Below, in pieces: positions 35,165-44,647 of a stretch of DNA of 64,000 bases. The notes beneath the pieces are model-generated. The model saw nothing but the letters and a program-made list of their open reading frames with translations. It had not been told where the DNA came from and did no database searches. The position numbers and the translations under genes were made by a program. The stretch is from Planctomycetota bacterium (GTDB lineage: Bacteria > Planctomycetota > UBA8742 > UBA2392). Each line of letters opens with the position of its first letter. Position 1 is the stretch's first letter. The stretch covers positions 62,001-126,000 of the forward strand of contig JAHBYA010000009.1 of NCBI GenBank assembly GCA_019636195.1, read 5' to 3'.

Positions 35165-38100
35165 CTATCGCACATTGAAGTACGGCGCGAGCTCGGGGTC
35201 GCTGGTCAACGGCGCCAGGTGTTCGTCGCCGAGTATGCGCGCGCGGTTCAGGTAGCCTTCTTCAAATGCGCTCTTGAGTTCCTGCACAGCCAGCGCGCGC
35301 AGGCCCTTCTCGCGCGTGCCGGTGTAGCGGCGCGAAAGCATCGCGTGGCCGCGCGCGAGCAGCACCGAGTCGCCTGCGGTCATGAAGCTGAGCGCGTCGC
35401 TGGGGTTGGGGCCGTCGGTGTTGAACATGCCGACCCACTCGTTGGGTTCGCTGCCGGTGACGGCCAGGATGCGGGCTATGTCAAAACGGCGACGCGGCGC
35501 GGGCAGGCTGGTCAACGAACCAATCATCACGGGGTAGGCGCGGGCGTCATCGATCCAACCGGTCATGGTTGCACGCAGTTCGCGTGCAAGCCGCGAGGGG
35601 TCATCTTCAAGGGGCCGCAGCACAGCCAGCGCCTCGTCAAACCGCGCCAGCATGGTCAGCGCGCGGCCCATGAACAGCATCACCGCGGGCGGTGTGGCGT
35701 CGCCCATGCGTTGTGCCACGCGCTCGCAGATGTCAACCAGCGCTTCGTACTCGTGGTCACGCAGCAGCACGTTCACGGCCTGGGCCAGTGTCGCGACGCC
35801 ATCCAGCGGGTTCTCAAGCATGCTGGCCATCACCACGGCGGAAAGGCGTGAGTACTCGCCGGTTGCCGCCGTAAGCTCGGCCTCAATCAGGTTGATCTGC
35901 GAGTTGTCCAAGCCGCTATGCGAGCGGCGCATGGTGTCGATGTGCCGGATGGCCTCGGCCTGGTTGCCGTCGCGCACATACACCCGCAGCAGCAGCTTGT
36001 GGGCGTCGGCATAGCGCGGATTCAGCTCAATGGCCTGGCGCAGGTCCGCCGCTTCCAGCTCTTTGTCGCGCACGGTATCGCTGGAAAAGCGCACACTGGC
36101 GCGGGCGTAGTAGCCGCGCGGGTCATACGGAAACTGCTCGATAAACGTGTCCCAAGCCGCGATCCCGCGCCTTTCCATGATGCTGCCGCTGCGCCCGCTG
36201 TGCAGCACCTCGACCCACACCAGCAGCGGCAGGTTGGGCTTGAGCTCACGGGCGCGGCGCAGGTAGTCGCGCCGGGCGCGGTTGCTGCCGGTGCCCTGTT
36301 CGAGAAACGCCAGCAGCGAATACACTTCCCACAGCGGCATGCCTTCGCGCTCAATCGCCTGCAGGCGGTCAGCAGCCAGGTCCTTGGCGCGCAGGAATTC
36401 CACGCCGTCGGCGTTGCGGAACGCCTCACCCAGATCCAGCAGCACCTGCGCAATTCTTGCGTAGTATGTGCCCGGACCTGCCGCGTCGCGCACCGGCCCG
36501 AAACGCTGGAACACTTCCTCAAGCCCGCCCGACAACCCCTCGCGCAGAATCTTGCGCTGAAAGTCGTACATCGCATATGCCATCAGGGCCTCGACGTGCC
36601 CGCGCCCGGTTGTGCGCGCGGTCAGCACATCGGCACGCTGGTAGTGCACCAGCGCGTCGTCATCAAACCCCAGGTCCGCGTAGGTGTTTGCCAGCTCCAC
36701 ATGCGCTTCCACAAAATCGGGGTCCTTATCAAGCGCCTGCCGGAACTGCCCGACCGCTTGCCGCCAAAGTTTCGCGCGCTCACGCCAGTCCATGAACGTG
36801 CTGGCGCGGCCGCGCAGGTCCGCCCCCTGGCTGTACAGTGTGAAGGCCTCGCCCCGCCGGATCATGGCTTCGCGGTCGCGCTGTTCGCGCTCGCGATTCT
36901 GTTGCTCCAGTTTGGCAATCTGCTCGGCCTTGGCGCGGGCTTCCTCGGCCTTGGCGCGGGACTCGCGCTCGGCTTTCAGGCGGCGTTCGGTCTCTTCGCG
37001 TTTTCCCTCTTCGGCCAGACGGCTCTTCTCGGACAGCTCGTAGCGGTCGGCCGCGGTCTTGGCGCGCACAGCGGCGAACACCACGCCGCCTACCAGCAGG
37101 AAAAACATCGCCAGCGTCATGACCGCCGCGCGTGTCGGGTTGCGGCGCGCCCACTTTGACAGCATGACCCAGGGCGCGTCACGGTGCGCACTGACCGGTT
37201 GCGCCGACAGGAAGTTTTCGATGTCGCGCTTGAACTCGGCCACACCGGGATAGCGCTGCATTCGGTCTTCGGCCATTGCCCGCATGGCTATGCTGACCAG
37301 CTCTTTGGGGTGCGCGCGCGCGCGCGCAATGCCGGCGTCGCCGAATGCACGTTTAAGCTGCGAGTCGGCCAGCACCTTGTCGAGTTTCTGTTTTGGCGGC
37401 AGCAGGCGGTGGCTGCGCGCCTGCTCAAGGGCCTCGGTCATCCTGGCGGCAAGGAACGGCGGCACGAGGCAAAGCATCTCGTACAGCATGCCGCCAAGGC
37501 AGAAGATGTCAGTGTGGCGCGACAGCTCTTTGACGATGCCGCGGGCCTGTTCCGGCGCCATATAGGCGGGCGTGCCGCTTACGGTGCCTTCGCGGGTTTC
37601 GTTGCTGTCGTCGCCGTCGGCGGCGCCCAGGCTTACGTCCAGCGTGAAGCGCACGCTTTCAGTCAGGCGAGTGTCAGGCTTTTCCGCCTCACCAAGCTGC
37701 TTGGCCAGGCCCCAGTCCATGACCAGCACCTCGCCGAACTGCCCGACCATGATGTTCTCGGGCTTCAGGTCGCGATGGATGATCCCCCTTGAGTGCGCGA
37801 AGTCGATGGCATCGCACACCTTCAACAGGATCGACAACAATCGCCCCAGCGAAAACTCGGCAAGCGTAGCCGCGTGGCCCTGGCGCAGCTTGTCCATAAC
37901 CTGGCGCAGGCTGCGACCCTTCACACGCTTCATCGTGAAGTAAACGCGCCCCTGGCTGTCGAGGCCAAGCTCGTGAACGGGCACGATGTTCGGGTGTTCA
38001 AGGTTGCCCGTAAGCTGCGCTTCGCCGATGAAACGGTTGACCGGACCGGTGTCCATCGGCGAGCCGCTGTCGCTTTCGCGGCGGCGAGTGTCGCGCAGCA

Positions 38101-38416
38101 GCACTTTCATGGCGACGCGTCGGTCAAGGTCGCTGTCATGGACCTCAAGTACCGCGCCCATGCCGCCGCGGGCAATTTCGCTGACCACCTTGTAGCGCTC
38201 GGACATGTGGTGGCCGTGCGCCATTTCTTCGCGATGTTTGTCGGCGGCGTCCTGCGCGTGCTGCTCTGAGACGCCGTCGAGATCTACCAGTGTGCTCCCG
38301 CCTTCAAAGAACATTGCGCTGCGCGCGTCGCCCAGACGCTGCATGCTGTCCATCGACTCAAGCTCAAGAAAGCCTGAATCCGCTTCAGCCGTGCCGGATG
38401 TGTTGTCAGCTGCCAT
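35165..38416 (-). CDS. Transmembrane Ser/Thr protein kinase with a TPR-rich C-terminus
   Basis: From the ATG at 38416 the protein has 1083 residues. The PknB-type kinase domain (about 76-405) has a glycine loop IARGGMGAV, the catalytic HRDLKPEN (about 214-221) and DWGLAK in place of DFG, a change common in planctomycete-type kinases. A membrane helix lies at about 430-451, then a coiled coil rich in Lys, Glu and Ala (about 456-520), then an extracytoplasmic alpha-solenoid of TPR-like repeats to the end. The kinase side is cytoplasmic. It could phosphorylate the FHA protein TagH, although this is a guess. Three in-frame starts exist upstream. Confidence 0.9.
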   Translation of the reverse strand: MAADNTSGTAEADSGFLELESMDSMQRLGDARSAMFFEGGSTLVDLDGVSEQHAQDAADKHREEMAHGHHMSERYKVVSEIARGGMGAVLEVHDSDLDRRVAMKVLLRDTRRRESDSGSPMDTGPVNRFIGEAQLTGNLEHPNIVPVHELGLDSQGRVYFTMKRVKGRSLRQVMDKLRQGHAATLAEFSLGRLLSILLKVCDAIDFAHSRGIIHRDLKPENIMVGQFGEVLVMDWGLAKQLGEAEKPDTRLTESVRFTLDVSLGAADGDDSNETREGTVSGTPAYMAPEQARGIVKELSRHTDIFCLGGMLYEMLCLVPPFLAARMTEALEQARSHRLLPPKQKLDKVLADSQLKRAFGDAGIARARAHPKELVSIAMRAMAEDRMQRYPGVAEFKRDIENFLSAQPVSAHRDAPWVMLSKWARRNPTRAAVMTLAMFFLLVGGVVFAAVRAKTAADRYELSEKSRLAEEGKREETERRLKAERESRAKAEEARAKAEQIAKLEQQNREREQRDREAMIRRGEAFTLYSQGADLRGRASTFMDWRERAKLWRQAVGQFRQALDKDPDFVEAHVELANTYADLGFDDDALVHYQRADVLTARTTGRGHVEALMAYAMYDFQRKILREGLSGGLEEVFQRFGPVRDAAGPGTYYARIAQVLLDLGEAFRNADGVEFLRAKDLAADRLQAIEREGMPLWEVYSLLAFLEQGTGSNRARRDYLRRARELKPNLPLLVWVEVLHSGRSGSIMERRGIAAWDTFIEQFPYDPRGYYARASVRFSSDTVRDKELEAADLRQAIELNPRYADAHKLLLRVYVRDGNQAEAIRHIDTMRRSHSGLDNSQINLIEAELTAATGEYSRLSAVVMASMLENPLDGVATLAQAVNVLLRDHEYEALVDICERVAQRMGDATPPAVMLFMGRALTMLARFDEALAVLRPLEDDPSRLARELRATMTGWIDDARAYPVMIGSLTSLPAPRRRFDIARILAVTGSEPNEWVGMFNTDGPNPSDALSFMTAGDSVLLARGHAMLSRRYTGTREKGLRALAVQELKSAFEEGYLNRARILGDEHLAPLTSDPELAPYFNVR

Positions 38417-38512
38417 CCAAATTGGTCCCGCCAGCGCGGGCATTCTAACGCGCCACACAGTTTAACACCTTGCACATGAAATAGTTGTAACGGATGCGCC
38501 AAATGCCCGGTA

Positions 38513-39637
38513 TCAGGGGCTGGACCACAGCACAATCGTGCCGCTGTCATCGACTGATGCCAGGATCCTGCCATCGGGGCTGAACGCAAGGTCGTGGACG
38601 AAATCGTGCCCGGGCTTCAGGTTCAGGGCTGCGCCTGTTTCTTTGTGCACATCCGGGTCCCACAGGTAGATGCCGTTGCGGTTGACCGCAATCGCGGCCC
38701 ACCTGCTGTCGCGGGTGTAGGTTACCGCCGTAGGCGCTTGTTCGGGAAACTTCAGCCAGCGCTGGTAGTTCATGCCGACCCCGTCCCAAACGGTGACCCA
38801 CGGCTGTGTGTGGCCCGTCGAGAAGCGCTTGCCGTCCGGGCTGAACGTGACACTGGTGCAGTCAATGTCGGGCTTGACCGGCAGGATGTGCAGCCAACGA
38901 CCGTGGCCGGTGGCCAGCGTGTATTCCATGAGCTGGTTGGTGTTGGTAGCGACGATCAGCCGCTTGCCATCTGGCGAGAAAGCCGCCCGGCGCAACGGGT
39001 AGGGTGACGTGATGTCGCCGAGCTGTGAGCGACTCTTCGCGTTCCAGAGGGTCAGCTTCTTGTCAAAGCTGGTTGTGGCGATCAACACGCCGTTGGGGCT
39101 GACCGCGACGTATGGGTTGCTGCCGATCTCTTTGCCGATCTCGCTTGTCTGGCCGAGCACCTTGCCGTCGAAAGTCCAGAAGTACAGGTGCTGGTATGCA
39201 TCTACCGTCCAGACCCCGTCGCCTTGGGGTGCGATCGCCATGTCATTGATGCGGTGCCTGTGCGCGCGCCGCGCAATCTGCTCGCCGCTGCGCCAGTCCC
39301 AGACCTTGACGGCGCTGTCGCCGTAGCCCGCGCTGACGAGGTGATTGCCGTCGGGCGTGAACTCAAGCTGTTCGCCGCCTTCGCCGGCTTTCAGCCGCGT
39401 GAGCTCTTTGACCTCAGGCTTAGAAGGATCAAAGAACGCTAACTTTGCCGGGGCCCTTGGCGCGGGCGCATCAATCAGCGCAGCACTGACCGCGGGCAAG
39501 GCGGGTGGCTGCGGTTTGTCGGCTGGATTGTCCGGCCGCGGTTCGTCGGCACGCCCAAAGTACCAGATGGCGGCAAACGCGCCGCCGCCGATCAACAGCC
39601 CAACGCCGACCAGCACAGACAGCCGCTTGATTTCCAT
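38513..39637 (-). CDS. Membrane-anchored WD40 beta-propeller protein
   Basis: The 374-residue protein has an N-terminal membrane helix (about residues 7-27), a Pro-rich linker and about seven WD40-like blades from residue 75, recognisable by repeated FSPDG and TPDG strands (for example SAGYGDSAVKVWDWRSGEQI). The propeller would face the periplasm. It lies 96 nt upstream of the kinase gene on the same strand and may be cotranscribed and act as its sensor or scaffold. There are no catalytic motifs. Confidence 0.82.
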   Translation of the reverse strand: MEIKRLSVLVGVGLLIGGGAFAAIWYFGRADEPRPDNPADKPQPPALPAVSAALIDAPAPRAPAKLAFFDPSKPEVKELTRLKAGEGGEQLEFTPDGNHLVSAGYGDSAVKVWDWRSGEQIARRAHRHRINDMAIAPQGDGVWTVDAYQHLYFWTFDGKVLGQTSEIGKEIGSNPYVAVSPNGVLIATTSFDKKLTLWNAKSRSQLGDITSPYPLRRAAFSPDGKRLIVATNTNQLMEYTLATGHGRWLHILPVKPDIDCTSVTFSPDGKRFSTGHTQPWVTVWDGVGMNYQRWLKFPEQAPTAVTYTRDSRWAAIAVNRNGIYLWDPDVHKETGAALNLKPGHDFVHDLAFSPDGRILASVDDSGTIVLWSSP

Positions 39638-39713
39638 GAAGCGCCCCTGGAAAGTCCAGCAAGTCCCGGGTGCGCCGGTATTCTATGGTTTCACGGTTGC
39701 CACTGCCAACCAC

Positions 39714-41279
39714 CTACTTCTTCTGCAGCGCCTCTTCGAGTTTTTCGTCCGAAAGCTGCGTCAGGTCGGCTGCCTGCGTCTTCATGTCCTGGTGCTCGAC
39801 GGCGCGGCTCAACACTTCAGCGCGCGTTGCGCCGGACTTCTTGCCGCGGAACGGTTTGCTGAGCAGCGTGTAAATGTCCCTGGCGGGCATGAAGCGCAAG
39901 AAGCGCCGCAGCAACGTAAACGTCTGTATCGGATGCAGGAACAGCTTGCGGAAGAACAGCCCGCGCAGGCCTTTGGCGCGGACGCGGTTGATATCGGGGC
40001 CCTTCATGCAGGTCGGGTCGATTTCGCTGCACTTGAAGTACTTGTACCAGTCTTGCGCATCGTTGACCAAACCGCGGTTCATGTATTCATGCCACAGCGG
40101 CGTGCCGCGATAGACGCACAGGCGGTTGAAGCCGAAGGTGTCGAGCGGCAGGCGCGCGGCAAACTTGAAGGTCTTGCGCATGTCCTCTTCGGTTTCGTCG
40201 GGACTGCCCACCACGAAGAAACCGTGCACGATTTCAATGCCGGCCTTCTTGGCGTTGCGTACCGCCGTTTCAATCTGCTCAAGGGTCTGCTGCTTCTTCA
40301 GGCGATCCAGGATCTTCTGGCTGCCGCTTTCGATGCCGAACATGATGATTCGGCAGTTGGCCTTTGCCATCAGCGGAAACAGTTTCTGGACCACGCTGTC
40401 AACGCGGCCTTCCACGCCCCACTTGACGGTGATGCCTTCACGGATGATGCCCTCGCAGATGGCCTCAATGCGCTTGGGCTGCAGCAGAAAGTGGTCATCA
40501 ACAAAGTACACGCTGCCGACGCCCTGCTTCTGCAACACCTTGAACTCTTCAATCACGCTCTCTGCACTGCGGTAGCGCCACTTGCCCTCGTTGAAAATCG
40601 GGATGTCACAGAAGATGCACGGCCATGGACAGCCACGGCTGGTCTGCATGGTCGTGAATTTGTCGCGAGACAGGACAACCGGCACGTCCAGAGGCATGCT
40701 TTCGACAAAGTCGAGCGGCAGGCTTTCGCGGTCAGGGATCGGCCACTGGTCCAGTGCGCGCTCAAGTTTGCGGTCGGTGTTGTGCACGACCTTGCCGTCT
40801 ATTGCCCAAGTCAGGCCCAGCACCTTGGACGGGTCGTCAAGGTTTGCCAACAGGTCAAGGATGAGTTGTTCACCGTCGCCGCGGCACACAAAGTCAACGT
40901 ACGGGCACTGTTCTTTGACCTGCAGCGCGTTCAGTGTGGCGAACACACCACCGAACGCAATGCGAGCCTCCGGCACGCCGGCCCGAATCGCGCGGGCCAG
41001 CAGCTTGGCGTAGGGGTAGCTGGTGGTGCTCAGAAAGCTCAAGCCCACAAGGTCGGGCTTGCCTTCCTTGATGGCTGCGATGATTGCTTCGTTGGGCGTG
41101 TCCGGGTTGGCCTGGTCGAACATTACGCATTCGTGCCCGTTGGCCTTGAGTACAGCCGAAAGCGACATGATGCCGATGGGCGGAAAGCCCATGACTTCAT
41201 GGTGGCCGCTGGGGCCGCGTTTGCCCTTCTGGATGGCATAGAACTGCGGATCACGCACGTGGACAAGGTACACTCGCAT
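39714..41279 (-). CDS. B12-binding-domain radical SAM protein
   Basis: The 521-residue protein has an N-terminal cobalamin-binding-like domain (about residues 20-160, with GHECVMFDQANPDT and DLVGLSFLSTTSYPYA) and a radical SAM domain with CPWPCIFC (CxxxCxxC, about residues 222-229). A C-terminal helical region follows from about 400. The canonical cobalamin DxHxxG motif is not evident, so B12 binding is uncertain. A GGAGGT lies 6 nt upstream of the ATG. Reactions in this group vary (methylation, hopanoid or lipid modification), and the sequence does not say which. Confidence 0.88.
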   Translation of the reverse strand: MRVYLVHVRDPQFYAIQKGKRGPSGHHEVMGFPPIGIMSLSAVLKANGHECVMFDQANPDTPNEAIIAAIKEGKPDLVGLSFLSTTSYPYAKLLARAIRAGVPEARIAFGGVFATLNALQVKEQCPYVDFVCRGDGEQLILDLLANLDDPSKVLGLTWAIDGKVVHNTDRKLERALDQWPIPDRESLPLDFVESMPLDVPVVLSRDKFTTMQTSRGCPWPCIFCDIPIFNEGKWRYRSAESVIEEFKVLQKQGVGSVYFVDDHFLLQPKRIEAICEGIIREGITVKWGVEGRVDSVVQKLFPLMAKANCRIIMFGIESGSQKILDRLKKQQTLEQIETAVRNAKKAGIEIVHGFFVVGSPDETEEDMRKTFKFAARLPLDTFGFNRLCVYRGTPLWHEYMNRGLVNDAQDWYKYFKCSEIDPTCMKGPDINRVRAKGLRGLFFRKLFLHPIQTFTLLRRFLRFMPARDIYTLLSKPFRGKKSGATRAEVLSRAVEHQDMKTQAADLTQLSDEKLEEALQKK

Positions 41280-41390
41280 GAGCGACCTCCGGGAAGTGAA
41301 GGGCGGAAAGCCCTTCGCTTGCCCTAAGATGCGGCGAAGGCGGGTGCATCATGGCAGCAAGCAACACTGATAGCGAACAAATAGTGGCGC

Positions 41391-41418
41391 TTGCCCGCTG
41401 CACACATGCGCATAGGAT
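41391..41418 (+). promoter_or_regulatory. Candidate promoter of the secreted EEP-fold gene
   Basis: TTGCCC at 41391-41396, a 16-nt spacer and TAGGAT at 41413-41418 are followed by 6 nt and the ATG. It fits the leaderless pattern and also has a fair -35 element. Confidence 0.55.
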
Positions 41419-41424
41419 GCGCGC

Positions 41425-42225
41425 ATGAAGTTTCTGCTGATGCTATTGATGCTTTGCGCGCCTTTGTCGGCGCAAGTCCGCTCTGAGCGCAGCTTCGGCG
41501 AAAACCTTGCGCTGGCCAACGAAGAGATCCGTGTGATCACCTGGAACATCTACGACGGCGATGGCGACCCCGACAAAGAGTTCGCAGCCAACGCCCACTT
41601 CCGCAGCGCCCACGTCATCTGTCTTCAGGAAGCACCGAAGAAGGTCGTTCGCGAGTTCAGCCGCAAGCACGGCTGGTACTACGCGATCCATGGCGGCGAC
41701 GCCATTTTGAGCCGTTGCCCGATCATCGAGTCTGGCCGTGTTTCGGTAAACGACGGTACGCAGCGCAAGGCGGTGTGGGCCGACGTGTGGCTTGACCAGG
41801 ACGTAGTGGCCCGCGTGTACAGCTGCCACTTGAGCTTCAAGACCTGGCTGCACCCGATGGTCGCCGCCACGCGCCGCGCTGAAATGAAGCGCATGGTCAA
41901 GCATGCCGAGAGATTCATTGCGCAACGCAAGAAAACTCTGGCGGCGCAGGGCCTGCCCGTGCCCAAGCGTGTTCCCGTGATCATCGCCGGCGATTTCAAC
42001 ACGGTGGGCTGGTTTTTGGGCGGTTGGGAGTCCGAGGGCTGCATCCGCTACCTCAACCGCAAGGGCTGGACGAATGCCTTCAGCGATGCGAGCGCAAAAA
42101 CGCACGCCCTTGGGCGCCTTGACTGGGTGTTCACGCTGGGTTTCAAGCGCGAAAGGTCCAAGACCGGCAACTACGCGGGCAGCGACCACCGCTGGATGAT
42201 GGCGCGCTTGCGACTGGCGCCCTGA
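41425..42225 (+). CDS. Secreted endonuclease/exonuclease/phosphatase-family protein
   Basis: The 266-residue protein has a signal peptide (about residues 1-17, cleavage after LSA). The EEP catalytic set is present: TWNIYDGDG, CLQEAPK, YSCHLSF, AGDFNT and SDHRW. These proteins use a divalent metal to cut phosphodiester bonds, with substrates ranging from nucleic acids to sphingomyelin. Export suggests an extracytoplasmic role. It is monocistronic and has no Shine-Dalgarno sequence. Confidence 0.88.
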   Translation: MKFLLMLLMLCAPLSAQVRSERSFGENLALANEEIRVITWNIYDGDGDPDKEFAANAHFRSAHVICLQEAPKKVVREFSRKHGWYYAIHGGDAILSRCPIIESGRVSVNDGTQRKAVWADVWLDQDVVARVYSCHLSFKTWLHPMVAATRRAEMKRMVKHAERFIAQRKKTLAAQGLPVPKRVPVIIAGDFNTVGWFLGGWESEGCIRYLNRKGWTNAFSDASAKTHALGRLDWVFTLGFKRERSKTGNYAGSDHRWMMARLRLAP

Positions 42226-42312
42226 GCTGCCGCGTGCTTTTAAACGCGGGTCTTGACTATCCGCTCCCGGTTCTAGTCAATGCGCACAGTTGTCCCGCAC
42301 CCGGAGATAACC

Positions 42313-43311
42313 ATGTCCGATTCGTTTTCCCTGAGCGCTTTTATCCCGGCTTCACCCTTGCAGGTGTACGCCGCGTGGCTGGACGGCGACCAGCACACCG
42401 AGATGACGGGCGGCGCCGCCCACAGCGAGCCTGTGGTAGGAGCCAGCTTTGATGCATGGGATGGCTACATCCACGGCCGCAACCTAGAGCTTGAGCCGGG
42501 ACGACGCATTGTGCAGGCCTGGCGCAGCACCGAGTTCCCGGACGACGCCCCCGATTCGCGCATTGAACTACTGCTTGAGCCCGAGGGCGAAGGCACCCGC
42601 GTAACGCTGCGCCACAGCGAGATCCCGACCGGCCAGGCCGAGAGCTATGAAAAGGGCTGGCACGAGCACTACTTCACGCCGATGCGCGAGTACTTCATTC
42701 GTCGCGGCCTGACGCGCGTCATAAGTGCCGACCAGGCCAAGCCCGCCGAGCAGTGGGAGCGCCCCGACGACAAAGAAGAGATGGACGACTGGAGCAGCGA
42801 AAGCGATCACGACGTGGGCTGGGAGGCGCCCGTGGTCGAAGAACCAGCCGAGGAAGATGAACCCGCGGACGAGGCGCCGGCGCGCCCGATTACGCTTGAA
42901 GCAGAACGCCCGTTCCTTGAACCGCCCAAACCCAAACCCCAGCCGGCCGCAGCCAAGCCTGAACGCAAACGCGCACGCCCGATCAAGGCAAAGGCAGCGC
43001 GCCCCCAGCCCAAGGCCGTCAAGGGCAAGCGGCCCGCGAAGTCAGCCGGGAAAAAGGCCCCCGCGCGCAAGAAGGCCGCATCCCGCAAGAAGGCGCCCGC
43101 CAAGAAGAAGACAACGAAGAAAGCAACAAAGAAGAAAGCCCCGGCAAAGAAAACAGCACGCAAGCCCAAGAAGAAAGCCACAAAGAAGGTCGGCAAGAAA
43201 CCCGCAAAGCAGCGCGGCGCCAAGAAGGCTGCAAAGAAGGTCGCAAAGAGGCCCGCAAGAAAGCCGGCAAACAAAGCGGTCAGGAAGCCCGCCAAAAAGA
43301 AGCGGCGCTAG
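42313..43311 (+). CDS. SRPBCC/AHSA1-like domain fused to a histone-H1-like lysine-rich tail
   Basis: From the ATG at 42313 (GGAG 6 nt upstream) the protein has 332 residues. Residues 1-135 form an SRPBCC (AHSA1/Bet v1-like) domain, with QVYAAWLDGDQHTEMTGG and TPMREYF. An acidic linker follows (about 150-195, EEDEPADE). The last 135 or so residues are a Lys/Ala/Pro/Arg repeat tail with KKAPAKKK-type units, like bacterial histone-H1 (AlgP/Hc) tails. The tail probably binds DNA or RNA, while the folded domain may bind a hydrophobic ligand. An intrinsic terminator follows. Confidence 0.85.
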   Translation: MSDSFSLSAFIPASPLQVYAAWLDGDQHTEMTGGAAHSEPVVGASFDAWDGYIHGRNLELEPGRRIVQAWRSTEFPDDAPDSRIELLLEPEGEGTRVTLRHSEIPTGQAESYEKGWHEHYFTPMREYFIRRGLTRVISADQAKPAEQWERPDDKEEMDDWSSESDHDVGWEAPVVEEPAEEDEPADEAPARPITLEAERPFLEPPKPKPQPAAAKPERKRARPIKAKAARPQPKAVKGKRPAKSAGKKAPARKKAASRKKAPAKKKTTKKATKKKAPAKKTARKPKKKATKKVGKKPAKQRGAKKAAKKVAKRPARKPANKAVRKPAKKKRR

Positions 43312-43330
43312 ACGCCCCGACACAAACACA

Positions 43331-43360
43331 ACCCCGGCTGGACAGCCGGGGTTTCTTCTT
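43331..43360 (+). terminator. Intrinsic terminator between convergent genes
   Basis: A 9-bp stem (ACCCCGGCT with AGCCGGGGT, 43331-43339 and 43344-43352) around a 4-nt loop is followed by a TTCTTCTT run. It serves the SRPBCC fusion gene. On the minus strand the T-run is weaker. Confidence 0.85.
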
Positions 43361-43366
43361 GCCGGG

Positions 43367-44647
43367 CTAAAACTCGAAAACGCGGCCGCGGGCGACAGTG
43401 GCGACCACTCGTCCTGTCAGCGTGGCGCCCATGAAAGGCGAGTTCTTGGTTCGGCTGTGCAGGCTGGCTGGCGTGACGTTGATTTTCGCATTCGGGTCAA
43501 ACAGGCACACGTCGGCGTCGTGACCGGGCGCGAGCGCACCCTTGCGGCCTTGCAGGCGCAGGATGCGCGCGGGGTTGATTGTCAGCTTGGCCACGAAGTC
43601 GGCGCGAGAGAGTACATTACCGATCACGAGTTGCTCCCAGGCCGCAGCGAGCGCGGTCTCAAGCCCGACAGCGCCGAAGGTGGCATTGCCGAACTCAAGC
43701 TCTTTCTCCTGCGGCGGAACGGCGCGGTGGCCGCTGACGATGCAGTCGATGAAGCCTTCCGCCAGGCCGCGCTTGAGCCACTTGATGTCGTCGTGCGTGC
43801 GAAGCGGCGGAAACACCTTGAAGTTGGTGTCGTAGCGCCGGCGCACAACTTCGTCAGCGAAACACAGGTGATGTGCCGCGACTTCGGCGGTCACGCGCAC
43901 TTTCAGTTTTCGCGCGCGCTTGACAGCGCGCATGCCGTTGCGCGTAGTCAGCAGTGCCGCGTGATAGTGCGCGCCGGCTTCCCGCGCGAACATGCACGCG
44001 CGCGAGATCGCCAGTTCTTCGGCAACCGGCGAGATTCCGGGCAGGCCCGCGAGGCTGCACTCTTTGCCCGCGTTCATGGCGCCGCCCGCGAGCTCCGGGT
44101 CTTGCGCGTACTCAATCACCGCGCGGTCGAACATGCTTGCGTATTGCATGCCGCGCAGGATCGCGGCTGGCGAATTCTCGGCCCGCTGCTCGTCGGAAAA
44201 CGCAACCGCGCCTGCCTCGACCAGCTGCCCGATCTCGCTCAGTTCGCGGCCCGCGCGACCCCGCGTGAGCGCGCACACCGGCACCACCTCGGCATACCCG
44301 GCGCGTTCGCTTTGGCGCTTCACATAAAGCGCGGCGGCCACATTATCCAGGGCAGGGTCGGTGTCCGGCATGCAGGCAATCGTGGTGAAGCCGCCATGCA
44401 CCGCGACCTCGGCGGCGTGGGCGATCGTTTCTTCGCTGTCGCGGCCGGGCTCGCCGACGTGCGTGCGCAAATCCACCAACCCCGGCAGCACCAGCAGGCC
44501 CCTGGCGTTGATCACACGGTCAGCGTCCGCCTTGACCTTGCCGACTGCGGCAACTTTGCCGCCCTCCAGCAGCACATCGGCGGGTTGGTCCAGGCTGTTG
44601 GCTGGATCCACCACATGCCCGCCCTGGATCAGTATTGACTCCGTCAT
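43367..44647 (-). CDS. Dihydroorotase-like protein lacking metal ligands (PyrX/PyrC-prime type)
   Basis: From the ATG at 44647, which overlaps the hydrolase stop by ATGA, the protein has 426 residues, a normal class I dihydroorotase length. Key residues are changed. The HxH zinc motif reads RTH in LVDLRTHVGEPG, the HVST motif reads LLTT, and the catalytic Asp of TDHAPH is Gly in SGHRAV. The fold markers VTAEVAAHHL and FGAVGLETA are kept. Such inactive homologues act as structural partners of aspartate carbamoyltransferase in Pseudomonas-type ATCases. pyrB lies two genes upstream, so this role is likely here. Confidence 0.85.
   Translation of the reverse strand: MTESILIQGGHVVDPANSLDQPADVLLEGGKVAAVGKVKADADRVINARGLLVLPGLVDLRTHVGEPGRDSEETIAHAAEVAVHGGFTTIACMPDTDPALDNVAAALYVKRQSERAGYAEVVPVCALTRGRAGRELSEIGQLVEAGAVAFSDEQRAENSPAAILRGMQYASMFDRAVIEYAQDPELAGGAMNAGKECSLAGLPGISPVAEELAISRACMFAREAGAHYHAALLTTRNGMRAVKRARKLKVRVTAEVAAHHLCFADEVVRRRYDTNFKVFPPLRTHDDIKWLKRGLAEGFIDCIVSGHRAVPPQEKELEFGNATFGAVGLETALAAAWEQLVIGNVLSRADFVAKLTINPARILRLQGRKGALAPGHDADVCLFDPNAKINVTPASLHSRTKNSPFMGATLTGRVVATVARGRVFEF

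Noticed and set aside
37315..37330. GCGC-rich simple repeat inside the kinase gene
   Set aside because: It encodes an in-frame RARAHPKEL-type segment of the kinase and is a codon-bias effect.
41298..41316. GAAGGGC/GCCCTTC hairpin upstream of the B12 radical SAM gene as a riboswitch
   Set aside because: A single 7-bp stem with no B12-box or other conserved riboswitch element.
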